Origin: Campylobacterales bacterium
GTDB taxonomy: Bacteria; Campylobacterota; Campylobacteria; Campylobacterales; Sulfurospirillaceae
Reading direction: 5' to 3'
Assembly: GCA_024280575.1 (NCBI GenBank)
Contig: JAJRPV010000021.1
Span: forward strand, 1-49,847
Length of the DNA: 49,847 bases
The position numbers and the translations under genes are program-made. Below, piece by piece: positions 36,688-45,829 of this stretch (position 1 is its first letter; each line of letters opens with the position of its first letter). The notes beneath the pieces were generated by a model that was not told where the DNA came from, ran no database searches, and saw only the letters and a program-made list of their open reading frames with translations.

Positions 36688-37920
36688 TTAAGTACCCAAT
36701 AAACAACCTGCCAAATATCCACTGGAAAATGACCATTGAAGATTGTATCCACCACATGGACCATCCAAATCTACAACTTCTCCACAAAAATATATGCCTT
36801 TTGCTATTTTACTTTGCATAGTTCTTGGATCAATCTCTCTAAGGCTAACGCCACCCCTTGTTATCATAGCCTTGTCAAACCCATCATGCCCTATAACATT
36901 CAGTGGTGTCCAAGCCAACAGTTTTATGAGTTTTTCTTTTTTTACACCATTTATTTTAGCACATGGCATATTAAAATCTATATCAGCCAAATTACATATT
37001 TCAATACTAAGAGATTCTGGTAAAATTTTTTTAAGAATTTCAACTATGCTATTTTGAGGATCATTTTTAGCCTCTTCTTTTAAAAAATTTAAACTATTCT
37101 CTTCATTCATGCCTTTTGTGAAGTTCACTAGCATTGGGACTTTTTTATATTTTTTCAAAAGAGGTGTAACTTCTCTGGCAAAATCAAGCACAACAGGACC
37201 TCTTATACCGTTTTTTGTAAAAATTAAATCTCCACTCTTGCGTATTTTTTGCATCTTTGGCAAATTAATTTTCAAAGTAGCTTTGGCTATTGTATCAGCT
37301 CGACAATTCTTTACCCAACTCTCTTCTACATGTAGCGGAAGCATAGCAGCGTAAAGCTCGTTTACACTGTGCCCAAATGATTTTGCAAATCTATATCCAT
37401 CACCACTTGCACCAAGCGTAGAGTAACCCAAACCTCCGGTTGCTATTATGATATTTTTACTTTCGTAGATATCTGTTTCTGTATAAATACTATAGTTTTG
37501 AGAATTTTGTGCTTCTATCTTTTGAACATTTTGATTGCATGCAATCTCTACATGTAGCTTTTCCATCTGCGCTATCAAAACATTCAGTACACTCTTGGAA
37601 TTATGTGAAATCGGAAAAACACGAAACCCATCTGGCGCATGTGTCTGCAAGCCAATATTTGATAAAAATTTTAGTAAATCATCATGATAAAACCGACTTA
37701 AAGCATCTCTCATAAAACGCCCCTGCCTACCAAAAGAGTTTATAAAATCATCTAACTCCAGCATGTTTGTGATATTGCATTTTCCACCGCCGGTTGCTTT
37801 TAATTTCAAGCCAATTTTAGGCATCTTTTCTAAAAGTAAAACTCTTTTTTGCGCCTTCGCAGCAGTTATGGCACTCATGATTCCGGCAGCTCCTGAGCCT
37901 ATAACTACGACATCATACAT
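36688..37920 (-). CDS. HI0933/BaiN-like flavoprotein
   Basis: 410 residues. N-terminal FAD-binding VVVIGSGAAGIMSAITAA, then KATGGGKCNITN, an internal IIIATGGLGYSTLGASGDGY, and the C-terminal CGEVVDLDGPCGGYNLQWSF. This places it in the HI0933/BaiN/RdsA family of NAD(P)/FAD-dependent oxidoreductases. Its substrate is not known; bile-acid reduction is known only for gut members and should not be assumed here. Confidence 0.88.
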   Translation of the reverse strand: MYDVVVIGSGAAGIMSAITAAKAQKRVLLLEKMPKIGLKLKATGGGKCNITNMLELDDFINSFGRQGRFMRDALSRFYHDDLLKFLSNIGLQTHAPDGFRVFPISHNSKSVLNVLIAQMEKLHVEIACNQNVQKIEAQNSQNYSIYTETDIYESKNIIIATGGLGYSTLGASGDGYRFAKSFGHSVNELYAAMLPLHVEESWVKNCRADTIAKATLKINLPKMQKIRKSGDLIFTKNGIRGPVVLDFAREVTPLLKKYKKVPMLVNFTKGMNEENSLNFLKEEAKNDPQNSIVEILKKILPESLSIEICNLADIDFNMPCAKINGVKKEKLIKLLAWTPLNVIGHDGFDKAMITRGGVSLREIDPRTMQSKIAKGIYFCGEVVDLDGPCGGYNLQWSFSSGYLAGCLLGT

Positions 37921-37924
37921 AAAA

Positions 37925-38479
37925 CTAGGCTTTTTTCAAAAATTCTGCTTTAAGATAAATTTTGGTGCCATTCACTCGTCCTTCTATATGTCCTTCGACA
38001 TCAGTGGGAATCGAGATGTTTCTGACAGTAGTTCCTCTTTTTGCTGTAAATCCAGCGCCTTTAACATCTAAATCTTTCAATATAACAACACTGTCACCGG
38101 CTTTCAGTGTTGTGCCGTTAGCATCTTTTACGACAGTTTCATCATCACTCGACAAACCAGATTCTGCCCATTTTCGCTCACTCTCTTCAAGATACATCAT
38201 ATCTAGCAAATCTCCTCTTCCAAGTTTGTTTAAAAATCTGTATGCTACAACTTTAACAGCCGGAACTTCACTCCACATACTGTCATTTAAACAATTCCAA
38301 TGAGTCTCATCCATGTCATCCGGGTTTTCGATTTGAGCTCTACATGTAGAGCATACTAATATGGATTGTTCTGCACTGCCGTCTGATGGTGACACTTCAA
38401 AAACACTCAAATCTTCGCTACTTCCACATAATTCACAAATACTTCCACTTCTTGCTTCTAACTCTTTTTTTACACTCAT
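37925..38479 (-). CDS. PhnA/YjdM-like zinc-ribbon protein
   Basis: 184 residues from the ATG at 38479, supported by AAGGAG upstream; an earlier in-frame ATG at 38503 would add eight residues. An N-terminal zinc ribbon (CELCGSS ... CSTCRAQ) is followed by HWNCLNDSMWSEVPAVKVVA and a C-terminal SH3-like PhnA domain (GDSVVILKDLDVKGAGFTAK, EGRVNGTKIYLKAEFLKKA). The name comes from phosphonate-linked PhnA, but no phosphonate genes are here, so the function is open. Confidence 0.85.
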   Translation of the reverse strand: MSVKKELEARSGSICELCGSSEDLSVFEVSPSDGSAEQSILVCSTCRAQIENPDDMDETHWNCLNDSMWSEVPAVKVVAYRFLNKLGRGDLLDMMYLEESERKWAESGLSSDDETVVKDANGTTLKAGDSVVILKDLDVKGAGFTAKRGTTVRNISIPTDVEGHIEGRVNGTKIYLKAEFLKKA

Positions 38480-38495
38480 AAAATATCTCCTTAAA

Positions 38496-38756
38496 GAGAC
38501 CACTGCGCAGTAACAACCCCCACAATATCAACAGGTTTTGTATAGACAAGGCAATCGTTTGCAGGACTAACTTGTTAATTCAAAAACGATTAACGCCATA
38601 TATACGAAACCTGTTGATACCCGTAGGGAAGCTAACTTTGAGGCAATCTTCGAAAGATAAAAGTTCTCGAATTAACTAGTTAGTACTTCGAATTTTATCT
38701 TTCGAAACTCACCTCAAATTTAGCTTTTGTGGGGGTTGTTACTGTGCAGTGGTCTC
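38496..38756. repeat. multi-hairpin foldback element 2 with kissing-loop complementarity
   Basis: Outer arms are 30 nt (38496-38525 and 38727-38756; 29 of 30 pair). Inside are two hairpins. The first has arms TATCAACAGGTTTTGTATA (38526) and its partner at 38601-38619 (18 of 19, the odd pair a T-G), then AATCGTTT/AAACGATT (38553/38584). The second has AAGCTAACTTTGAGG (38630) with 38712-38726 (14 of 15), then TTCGAAAGATAAAA/TTTTATCTTTCGAA (38649/38693). The tip of hairpin 1 (near 38564-38581) is complementary over about 16 of 18 bases to the tip of hairpin 2 (near 38670-38687). No coding potential. It lies between xseA and phnA. Confidence 0.85.
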
Positions 38757-38835
38757 ATAAATATAGAGATAATAGCAAAACGAAGCAAAAAATTTGATAA
38801 ATATTAAATTTGTAGGAAAAATTGGGCATAGAAAA

Positions 38836-38863
38836 AGCGTCCGAGGTGGGCATCTCGGACGCT
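38836..38863 (-). terminator. intrinsic terminator, minus strand
   Basis: AGCGTCCGAG (38836-38845) and CTCGGACGCT (38854-38863). Read on the minus strand the GC-rich 10-bp stem is followed by TTTTTC, an ideal terminator for transcripts coming from xseA. The 125 bases between it and the xseA stop hold nothing I can name. Confidence 0.85.
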
Positions 38864-38989
38864 GATTTAAAAAATATATTCATTTTCTAAAAGGAGGGTT
38901 GCGTCTTGGTAATGGAAGTATAGGATTAAAGCTTAAACAAAAAGTAACCTTTGTTAAATAAAAAGTAAATAAGACTTATATTATCTGAT

Positions 38990-40237
38990 TCAAATGATGT
39001 CTAAGACTTTTGATTTTATAAGAGTACTTTTTGTTTGCAATTGGAAAATATCATCTACCTTTAAAAATTCAGGCTTTATTGTCTTTCCATTTTTCACTAC
39101 TTGCGCATATGTTTCATTTAATCCAAGAGTCGGATTTTTTGATGTAAGCGAATTTTTAAGGCTATCTAGAGCCTGTTCTTTTTTAAGAATATTTTGCCTA
39201 CATGCAAAGGATAAGTTTTCATTCAAATATTCTATTTTTCTTTTTTCCTCTTGAAAAATTTGAGAAATTTTTGTATTAAATTTTTCTCTTAGTATTTTTA
39301 TCTCTTGAGACAACAAATAACTTTTTTGTTCAAACGAGTATCTTTGAAATTCATTTTTCAAATTTATCAACTCCGAGCTCTTTTGAGATATAACCCTTAC
39401 AAACGATCTTTTAATCTGTTCTGCCTGATTGTCTATGCTCATCAAAAGCTCATTTTTATCCGGGAGTATCATCTCCATAGCGGCTGATGGAGTAGGAGCT
39501 CTAAGATCTGCCACAAAATCACTTATGACAAAATCTATCTCATGACCCACTGCAGAAACTACTGGAGTTTTTGCTTCAAATATTGCATTAGCCACAACTT
39601 CTTCATTGAAACCCCACAAATCTTCTACGCTTCCGCCGCCTCTTCCGGTAACTATCACATCCACACCTAAAGAGTCTGCAAATTTTATATTTTTTGCTAT
39701 ATTAAAAGCACTGTTTTCACCTTGGACTATCGTATCTATGACTTTAAGCTTTATCAAAGGCCATCTTTTTTCTGCTACTCTTAACATATCTTGAAGGGCT
39801 GCTCCTGTCCCTGAAGTAACGAGTGCCAAGCTTTTTATATATCTTGGTATCTCTTTTTTATTTTCAGTTTCAAAATATCCCAAACCTTTAAGTTTGGTTT
39901 TAAGCTGTTCGTAAGCTTTGGCCAAAGCACCACTTCCGCTAGGCTCGATACTCACACAATTAAGTTGATAACTTCCTCTTGGAACAAATACGGATATGGA
40001 GCCACCGATTATGACACTCATACCCTCTTCGAGGCGAAACTTCATCTTTTTATTGTTTCCTCTGAACATCACACAAGATATAGAAGAGTTCTTGTCTTTA
40101 AGCGTAAAATAGAGATGTCCTGAACTGTGATATGTAAATCTTGAAACTTCGCCCTCTACATGTGCATATACAAAAGTGCTCTCTAAAAGAGATTTTATCT
40201 GTGTATTAAGGCTGGTTACGCTTTGTGGGCTATTCAT
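38990..40237 (-). CDS. xseA: exodeoxyribonuclease VII large subunit
   Basis: 415 residues. N-terminal OB-fold (FVYAHVEGEVSRFTYHSSGH LYFTLKD region), catalytic core with TGRGGGSVEDLWGFNEEVVA near 200 and SAVGHEIDFVISDFVADLRA near 230, and a long C-terminal coiled coil. It degrades single-stranded DNA together with XseB, which is not in this window. The start overlaps the ubiE stop (ATGA). Confidence 0.95.
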   Translation of the reverse strand: MNSPQSVTSLNTQIKSLLESTFVYAHVEGEVSRFTYHSSGHLYFTLKDKNSSISCVMFRGNNKKMKFRLEEGMSVIIGGSISVFVPRGSYQLNCVSIEPSGSGALAKAYEQLKTKLKGLGYFETENKKEIPRYIKSLALVTSGTGAALQDMLRVAEKRWPLIKLKVIDTIVQGENSAFNIAKNIKFADSLGVDVIVTGRGGGSVEDLWGFNEEVVANAIFEAKTPVVSAVGHEIDFVISDFVADLRAPTPSAAMEMILPDKNELLMSIDNQAEQIKRSFVRVISQKSSELINLKNEFQRYSFEQKSYLLSQEIKILREKFNTKISQIFQEEKRKIEYLNENLSFACRQNILKKEQALDSLKNSLTSKNPTLGLNETYAQVVKNGKTIKPEFLKVDDIFQLQTKSTLIKSKVLDII

Positions 40238-40947
40238 CTTTTTTTGGCGATGACCAGCGTAGATATATCCATAGAAAAGCTTTTTGAAAACTCTGTGGTA
40301 AATCCAGCATCATTTAACTCATTTTGTAGCATATCTGAAGTCAAAAATCCCTCTATCGAATTTGGAAGATATTCGTAGGCTTCCCTGTTTTTAGAGATAA
40401 ATCCACCAATTTTAGGCAATACTTTGTTCATATAAAAATCTTTAACACCAAAGAGCAAACCTTTTTTATCATCTTTGGTAAACTCCAAAATCACAACATA
40501 ACCACCGGGTTTTATTGCTCTTGCAAACTCCCTGAAAGCCTCTTCTCTTTTTACGACATTTCTGATACCGTAGCTAATACTTAGTATATCTATACTTTCA
40601 TCATCCACGGGTAAAGCAGTAGCATCTGATATGATAAATTCAAAATTTGGAAATTTTTCTTTTCCTACTTGCACCATACCAACAGACGGATCAACGCCTA
40701 CTATTTTTTTTATATCTCTTTTATTTTTCTTTGCCTGCTTGTCCCAATAGTTCATCATATCACCCGTGCCACAAGCAACATCTACTATTAGATCAATTGG
40801 CTTATCATATCTGTCAAATGTTTCATTGCAGGCTTTTTTTCTCCACTGTATATCAACACCCATACTCAAAACTCTGTTTGCTTTATCGTATGTTGGTGCT
40901 ATATCATCAAACATCTCAACTATTTTTTCTTGCTTATTTTCTTCCAA
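40234..40947 (-). CDS. ubiE: demethylmenaquinone/ubiquinone methyltransferase
   Basis: About 237 residues from the TTG at 40947, chosen because AAGGGA sits 6 bases upstream; an ATG at 40980 would overlap the eptA-like gene. Class I methyltransferase: FDDIAPTYDKANRVLSMGVD, SAM motif VDVACGTGDMM, GVDPSVGMVQVGKEKFPN, SYGIRNVVKREEAFREFARA. Campylobacterota respire with menaquinone, so the menaquinone step (MenG) is the likely role. Confidence 0.9.
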   Translation of the reverse strand: MEENKQEKIVEMFDDIAPTYDKANRVLSMGVDIQWRKKACNETFDRYDKPIDLIVDVACGTGDMMNYWDKQAKKNKRDIKKIVGVDPSVGMVQVGKEKFPNFEFIISDATALPVDDESIDILSISYGIRNVVKREEAFREFARAIKPGGYVVILEFTKDDKKGLLFGVKDFYMNKVLPKIGGFISKNREAYEYLPNSIEGFLTSDMLQNELNDAGFTTEFSKSFSMDISTLVIAKKR

Positions 40948-40957
40948 AACTATTCCC

Positions 40958-42550
40958 TTAATTTTTTCTACACTGCGCAAACATATCTTGTTTCTTTTTA
41001 TATACTTTTGTTTTTATATCCATCAGCCCCAATACCGTACTAAAATAGTCATCTTGGGAATATTCTTTATTTGCAATTTTTCTTATACAATTTTCATCTA
41101 AGTGATCATATTTTTTACCAAACCAAGCAACTGCGGCTATATGTCTTTGTGCAACCGGTGCTATAAAATATGGCATAGCGTGCAAATACACTCCTTTTTC
41201 ACCTAAAGATTCTCCATGATCTGATAGATAAAGAAAAGCTGTGTCATATTTGTCTTGATTTTTTTTGAGCAAATCTATGGTTTTACTCAAAAAGTAATCC
41301 GTATAAAGTATAGCATTATCATACGCATTTCTTATACTATCTTTGGAACATTCTTGGAGTTGATTACTCTCACACACGGGCTTGAACTTTGTAAACTCTT
41401 TTGTAGGGTATCTTTTATAATAAGCTGGTCCATGATTTCCCATCTGATGAAGCACTATGATAGTGTTGGTTACATTTGAATCTATATATTTTTGTAAACC
41501 TACCAACATAGCTTCATCCCTGCACTCTCCAGTGTCACAAAAATTTTCTATCTTTTTATTTCTTATATTTATAACATCTTTGATTCTAGTAGCAACTCCT
41601 TTGGAATCTGAATTATTGTCTATCCATCTAATTCTCACTCCTGCTCTTTTTGCAACATCCAATAAATTTTCATGCTCTAGACCTTTTTTTATACTAAAAT
41701 CACTTCTATCCAATATCGAAAACATACAAGGAACCGAAGTTGCTGTTTCCGTACCACAAGAGTACATATTGTCAAAATCTATCACGGCTTCTTTTTTGAG
41801 ATTTGGATTTGTATCTCTTTTGTATCCATTTAGTGAAAAATGATCGGCTCTCGCACTTTCTCCGACAACCAAAATCAAAAGTTTTGGTTTTTTGCCTTCT
41901 ATTAACTTTGCATCTAAACCTGTCTTTTGAACTACTATATTTTGATTTTGGTACTTACTATGTATAAATTTCCCAAAAGAATATATATAATATGGTGGAT
42001 TTGTATAATATCTTAAAGGTTTATGCTCTCTAAAAAAAGAAGTGTAAAATCTGCTAAATACATAAAGATTTGCTATTATTATCAATAAAGAGACAAAAAT
42101 TCCTAAAAATTTATATAGAAGATGTTTTCCAAATGATTTATATTCTATCTTTAATAAGAAAATCACAACAGAGGGAATAACTCCAAAGAGTGTCAAATCA
42201 ACAAAAAGTTTTAACGATAACAAGTCAGAAGCCTCTGCCACTTGTGTCTCAAATAGATTATTTATCATATTGGAATCAATAACAATTCCATAACTATTCA
42301 TAAAATAACTAGTAGCTGCCGTAATCATAAAAAGAATAATCAAAACCGGTTTTAAAACATACTTAAAATTTATGAGACTAAGAACTATATATATGACTGA
42401 GCTTAAAATGATGAATAATGAGACAAAATACCAAATATTTGTACTGTTAAAAGGGTAAACTTGAGCAACTTTTTTCCAAAAGAGATCGTTGTAAAAAGCT
42501 GAAAAAAACAGCGATACGACAATCATAACAAAACGACTACTTTTTAGCAT
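40958..42550 (-). CDS. phosphoethanolamine transferase, EptA-like
   Basis: 530 residues from the ATG at 42550 (MLKSSRFVMIVVSLFFSAFY). Five N-terminal membrane spans lead to a periplasmic sulfatase-fold domain. Motifs: LVVGESARADHFSLNGY, with the nucleophile Thr expected at GTETATSVPCMFS near 275, and LYLSDHGESLGEKGVYLHAM near 440. It transfers phosphoethanolamine to lipid A or flagellar/core targets; family members can affect polycation resistance. It is divergent from the DUF309 gene. Confidence 0.9.
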   Translation of the reverse strand: MLKSSRFVMIVVSLFFSAFYNDLFWKKVAQVYPFNSTNIWYFVSLFIILSSVIYIVLSLINFKYVLKPVLIILFMITAATSYFMNSYGIVIDSNMINNLFETQVAEASDLLSLKLFVDLTLFGVIPSVVIFLLKIEYKSFGKHLLYKFLGIFVSLLIIIANLYVFSRFYTSFFREHKPLRYYTNPPYYIYSFGKFIHSKYQNQNIVVQKTGLDAKLIEGKKPKLLILVVGESARADHFSLNGYKRDTNPNLKKEAVIDFDNMYSCGTETATSVPCMFSILDRSDFSIKKGLEHENLLDVAKRAGVRIRWIDNNSDSKGVATRIKDVINIRNKKIENFCDTGECRDEAMLVGLQKYIDSNVTNTIIVLHQMGNHGPAYYKRYPTKEFTKFKPVCESNQLQECSKDSIRNAYDNAILYTDYFLSKTIDLLKKNQDKYDTAFLYLSDHGESLGEKGVYLHAMPYFIAPVAQRHIAAVAWFGKKYDHLDENCIRKIANKEYSQDDYFSTVLGLMDIKTKVYKKKQDMFAQCRKN

Positions 42551-42615
42551 ATTATATGTTACCTTTAAAAATTTTCTGCTATTATACCCAATATAAATTA
42601 ATAAAGGGACAATAT

Positions 42616-42930
42616 TTGAATAGCATAAACGCATTTTTAAAAGCAGTAAAAGATGAAGAATTTGTAGAAGGGCACGAAGTTTTGGAAGATGATTGGCGAA
42701 AACTCAAAAGCAACCCTGATACGCTTGAGGAAAGCAAGATTCTCAAAGGTTTAATAAACGGCTCAACCGCACTGGCACTCAAAAATCTAGGAAAAGAAAA
42801 AGGTGCATATACAGTTTGGGCAACTTTTGAAAAATATCGACCACTAATCAAAAGTGAGATTTGCAAAAATAGTGAAAAATACAAGGAAGCCGAAAAATTA
42901 CTAGATGAAAAATACAAGCTCTACATGTAG
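42616..42930 (+). CDS. DUF309 family protein
   Basis: 104 residues from the TTG at 42616 with AAGGGA 6-8 bases upstream; an earlier ATG at 42556 would overlap the eptA-like promoter region. The family motif FVEGHEVLEDDWRKL is near residue 15, then LKGLINGSTALALKNLGKEK. All-helical, TTHA0068-like; function unknown. The gene ends inside a CTACATGTAG palindrome (42921-42930). Confidence 0.8.
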   Translation: MNSINAFLKAVKDEEFVEGHEVLEDDWRKLKSNPDTLEESKILKGLINGSTALALKNLGKEKGAYTVWATFEKYRPLIKSEICKNSEKYKEAEKLLDEKYKLYM

Positions 42931-42966
42931 AGAGCTTCAATATGCTTTCCATTAGCTCTGTTGGTA

Positions 42967-45216
42967 TTATTCCAACTGCTTTTTTACTAGCTCATTTACA
43001 ACTTTTGGATTTGCTTTTCCTCCTGTTTTTTTCAGCACTTGTCCCACAAAGAAGCCCAAGAGTTTGCCATTTCCTTCCTTGAATTTTTGTACATTGTCAG
43101 GATTTTTTGCAATTATCTCATTAATAACAGGTAAAATTTTAGTAGGGTCACTTATCTGTACCAACCCTTTGGCTTGAACTATTTTTGTCGGATTTTCTCC
43201 GCTTTTACTCATCTCTTCAAATACTCCTTTGGCAATTTTGGTTGATATAGTCTCATCATCAATCATTTTAACAAGCCTAGCTATCTGTTTGGCACTAAAT
43301 TTCAGCTCACTTATCTCTTTTTGTTTTAACTCTCTAGCGACCTCATTGACTACGATATTGGCAATATTCAAAGGGCTGTTCAGCGTGGACAGTGCCTCTT
43401 CATAAAAGCTTGATAGAGTTTTATCTCGAGCAAGTATATTGGCAACTTCATTGTTTAATTTTAGCTCATTTTTATACTTATCAAACCTTGCTTGCTCATC
43501 TGCATCCATAGGAGTAGCTTCGCCATCTATTTGTATTTTTTTAGTTTGGGCATTAGCTAGTTTTTTAGACGGTTTTTTCTTTTTGCTCCAAGAGTCTTTT
43601 AGAGCGACAATTTTATTAAATACCGGTACTGCATCTTTGTAATCAACAGGGTCGGCATAAAAATAGCCCTCTCTTTCAAACTGAAATCTAACATCAGGCT
43701 TATCGGTTATGACAGCAGGTTCTATAAGAGCACCTTTTATGATTTTTAAAGAATTTGGGTTTATATCTTCTTTGCCTTGGGGTGCTTCATCTTTGAAAAG
43801 TCTGTCGTAGAGTCTCAATTCAACTTTTTTTGCACTATTTGCTTCGACCCATTGAATCGCACTTTTTACTTTGATACCGCTGGTATCCGAGCCACTTTTG
43901 GAATCAGGGTGATACTCTGCTTGTATCTCTATTATATCGCCATTGGTATCTTTAATCATTTCTTTACATGTAAGGATATAAGCATACTTCAATCTCACAG
44001 GTTGTTCAGGAGTGAGGCGAAAGTATCCTGTTGGAGGATTTTCCGCAAAGTCATCACGGTCGATGTAAATCTCTTTAGAAAAGGGCAATTTTCGCGAACC
44101 CTCTTTGGGTACATCGTGCGGGTAATAAGGAGCATCAATTTCTTCCAAATCTTCATAGTTTGTGATAGTAACTTTCAGTGGATTAACCACGCACATCACT
44201 CGCGGTACTTTTTGGTTTAAATCATCTCGAATGCAAAATTCGAGTTGTGAAACATCCACCATAGAATTTGCTTTGGCGATACCTATCTGCTCGCAAAAAT
44301 TCAAGATAGATTCCGGTGTATAGCCTCTTCTTTTGTATCCCGCGATAGTAGGCATACGAGGGTCATCCCAACCACTCACTATTTTCTTTTCTACCAACTC
44401 TAAAAGTTTTCTTTTGCTCATCACGGTGTAATTGATATTTAGGCGTGCAAATTCATACTGATAAGGCCTCGGTGGCTTGAGCTTAAGAGTATCCAACACC
44501 CAGTCATAAATGACACGATTATTTTCAAACTCCAGTGTACAAATAGAGTGCGTTACTCCTTCGATATAATCAGAGAGGCAATGAGCAAAGTCATACATCG
44601 GATAAACGGACCACTCATCTCCCGCTCTAAAATGGTGGGCATGTCGAATACGATACAGAAGTGGATCTCGCATCTTCATATTTGAAGCCGACATATCGAT
44701 TTTTGCTCGCAAAACATGCGCCCCATCTTCAAACTCACCTTTTTTCATGCGCTCGAAAAGGTCCAGATTTTCCTCAACACTTCTTTTGGCATATTTACTT
44801 CTTTTGCCTATGGTTGTTACAGTACCTCGATATTCTCGTATTTCATCTTCGTTTAAACTATCAACATAAGCTTTGCCTATTTTTATGAGTTCCACAGCAT
44901 AATCGTATAATTGGTGAAAATAATCAGAAGTAAAATGCACTTTCTTATCCCACTCAAACCCAAGCCAATGCACAGCATCTTTGAGTGCCTCGACATATTG
45001 TGTGTCTTCGGTGGTAGGATTTGTGTCATCCATCCTTAAGTTGCAGTGACCGTTATAATCACGAGCGATACCAAAATTGATACTTATTGATTTAGCATGT
45101 CCGATGTGAGGAAAGCCATTTGGCTCAGGAGGGAATCTGGTAATAATTTCCTGATATTTGCCAGTTTTTAAATCTTCTTCAACAATTCTGCGTAAAAAAT
45201 CTTTACTCTTGTTCAT
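42967..45216 (-). CDS. glnS: glutaminyl-tRNA synthetase with C-terminal YqeY/GatB-like domain
   Basis: 749 residues from the ATG at 45216 (AAAGG upstream; a TTG at 45225 is too close to it). Class I motifs PPEPNGFPHIGHAKSI near 30 and VMSKRKL near 265; GlnRS catalytic and anticodon domains run to about residue 550. The rest, from about VANILARDKT, is a YqeY/GatB-type tRNA-binding tail ending NPKVVNELVKKQL. A similar fusion is known from Deinococcus. It charges tRNA-Gln directly, an alternative to GatCAB. Confidence 0.93.
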   Translation of the reverse strand: MNKSKDFLRRIVEEDLKTGKYQEIITRFPPEPNGFPHIGHAKSISINFGIARDYNGHCNLRMDDTNPTTEDTQYVEALKDAVHWLGFEWDKKVHFTSDYFHQLYDYAVELIKIGKAYVDSLNEDEIREYRGTVTTIGKRSKYAKRSVEENLDLFERMKKGEFEDGAHVLRAKIDMSASNMKMRDPLLYRIRHAHHFRAGDEWSVYPMYDFAHCLSDYIEGVTHSICTLEFENNRVIYDWVLDTLKLKPPRPYQYEFARLNINYTVMSKRKLLELVEKKIVSGWDDPRMPTIAGYKRRGYTPESILNFCEQIGIAKANSMVDVSQLEFCIRDDLNQKVPRVMCVVNPLKVTITNYEDLEEIDAPYYPHDVPKEGSRKLPFSKEIYIDRDDFAENPPTGYFRLTPEQPVRLKYAYILTCKEMIKDTNGDIIEIQAEYHPDSKSGSDTSGIKVKSAIQWVEANSAKKVELRLYDRLFKDEAPQGKEDINPNSLKIIKGALIEPAVITDKPDVRFQFEREGYFYADPVDYKDAVPVFNKIVALKDSWSKKKKPSKKLANAQTKKIQIDGEATPMDADEQARFDKYKNELKLNNEVANILARDKTLSSFYEEALSTLNSPLNIANIVVNEVARELKQKEISELKFSAKQIARLVKMIDDETISTKIAKGVFEEMSKSGENPTKIVQAKGLVQISDPTKILPVINEIIAKNPDNVQKFKEGNGKLLGFFVGQVLKKTGGKANPKVVNELVKKQLE

Positions 45217-45225
45217 TATTATCAA

Positions 45226-45496
45226 ACCTTTTTATTCTGTTTTCCATATTTTTAAGCTAACTATTTATTGAATAAGCATTTTATATAAAACACCCTTAAA
45301 ATACCAAATAATAAGACCATTGTACAATAGCAGATGTGATGTGAGTTTTTTTAATTCTGTAAATTCCCTATAATGTCAGAAAAAAGTGCAAAGTCTAACC
45401 CTGGCACCTTTTTATACTACAAGATAAAAACTTAAATTATCGCAGAGCAACCTTGTTTTTCCACTGTTTTGCTACCATTTTATTTAAAACTCCAAA
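45226..45496. other. gap between glnS and the cassette region
   Basis: No gene. GTCTAAC at 45393-45399 reads GTTAGAC on the minus strand and fits the attC R' core (GTTRRRY), but no partner R''/L'' arms could be found between it and the MazF stop. It is therefore at most a degenerate end of the cassette array. Confidence 0.35.
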
Positions 45497-45829
45497 TTAA
45501 AAATTTTTACAAAGATTTTTAATAATTACTTTATATTCATCGCCTGTAATTTTAGCTATTTTTGAAATAACTCTTTTTTTAGATATAGTTCTTATATGAT
45601 TTATAAGTATATCTGAATCTCTTTCTAGTTTATCTCTTTTTAATAATCTCAATCTATAAGGTAACATATCATCAATTAGTTGAGTTGATAATGGCATTAC
45701 AATAATTGTATCTAAGATTTGATTTTCATCATCATTTGAAACAACAATACATGGTCTGATTTTCCCTATCTCATCACCTTTTTTTGGATTTAGATTTATG
45801 CCAACTATATCACATCTATTTAAATCCAT
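45497..45829 (-). CDS. PemK/MazF-family endoribonuclease toxin
   Basis: 110 residues from the ATG at 45829, chosen for the GGAG 6 bases upstream; the frame extends to a TTG at 45841. MazF features: N-terminal DIVGINLNPKKGDEIGKIRP CIVVSND region, TIIVMPLSTQ and DILINHIRTISKKRV, with the conserved RP and T/S positions. It would cleave mRNA when free. Its start overlaps the 3' end of the upstream antitoxin gene by 14 bases, and it is the last gene of the cassette region. Confidence 0.88.
   Translation of the reverse strand: MDLNRCDIVGINLNPKKGDEIGKIRPCIVVSNDDENQILDTIIVMPLSTQLIDDMLPYRLRLLKRDKLERDSDILINHIRTISKKRVISKIAKITGDEYKVIIKNLCKNF

Noticed and set aside
38496-38756. Insertion sequence or MITE derived from a known transposon
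   Set aside because: No transposase in the window and no clear target-site duplication; the loop complementarity is not expected of a simple MITE.
38899-38961. 20-codon ORF starting TTG behind a strong AGGAGGG
   Set aside because: Too short, non-ATG start, antisense to the xseA 3' region; no supporting homology.
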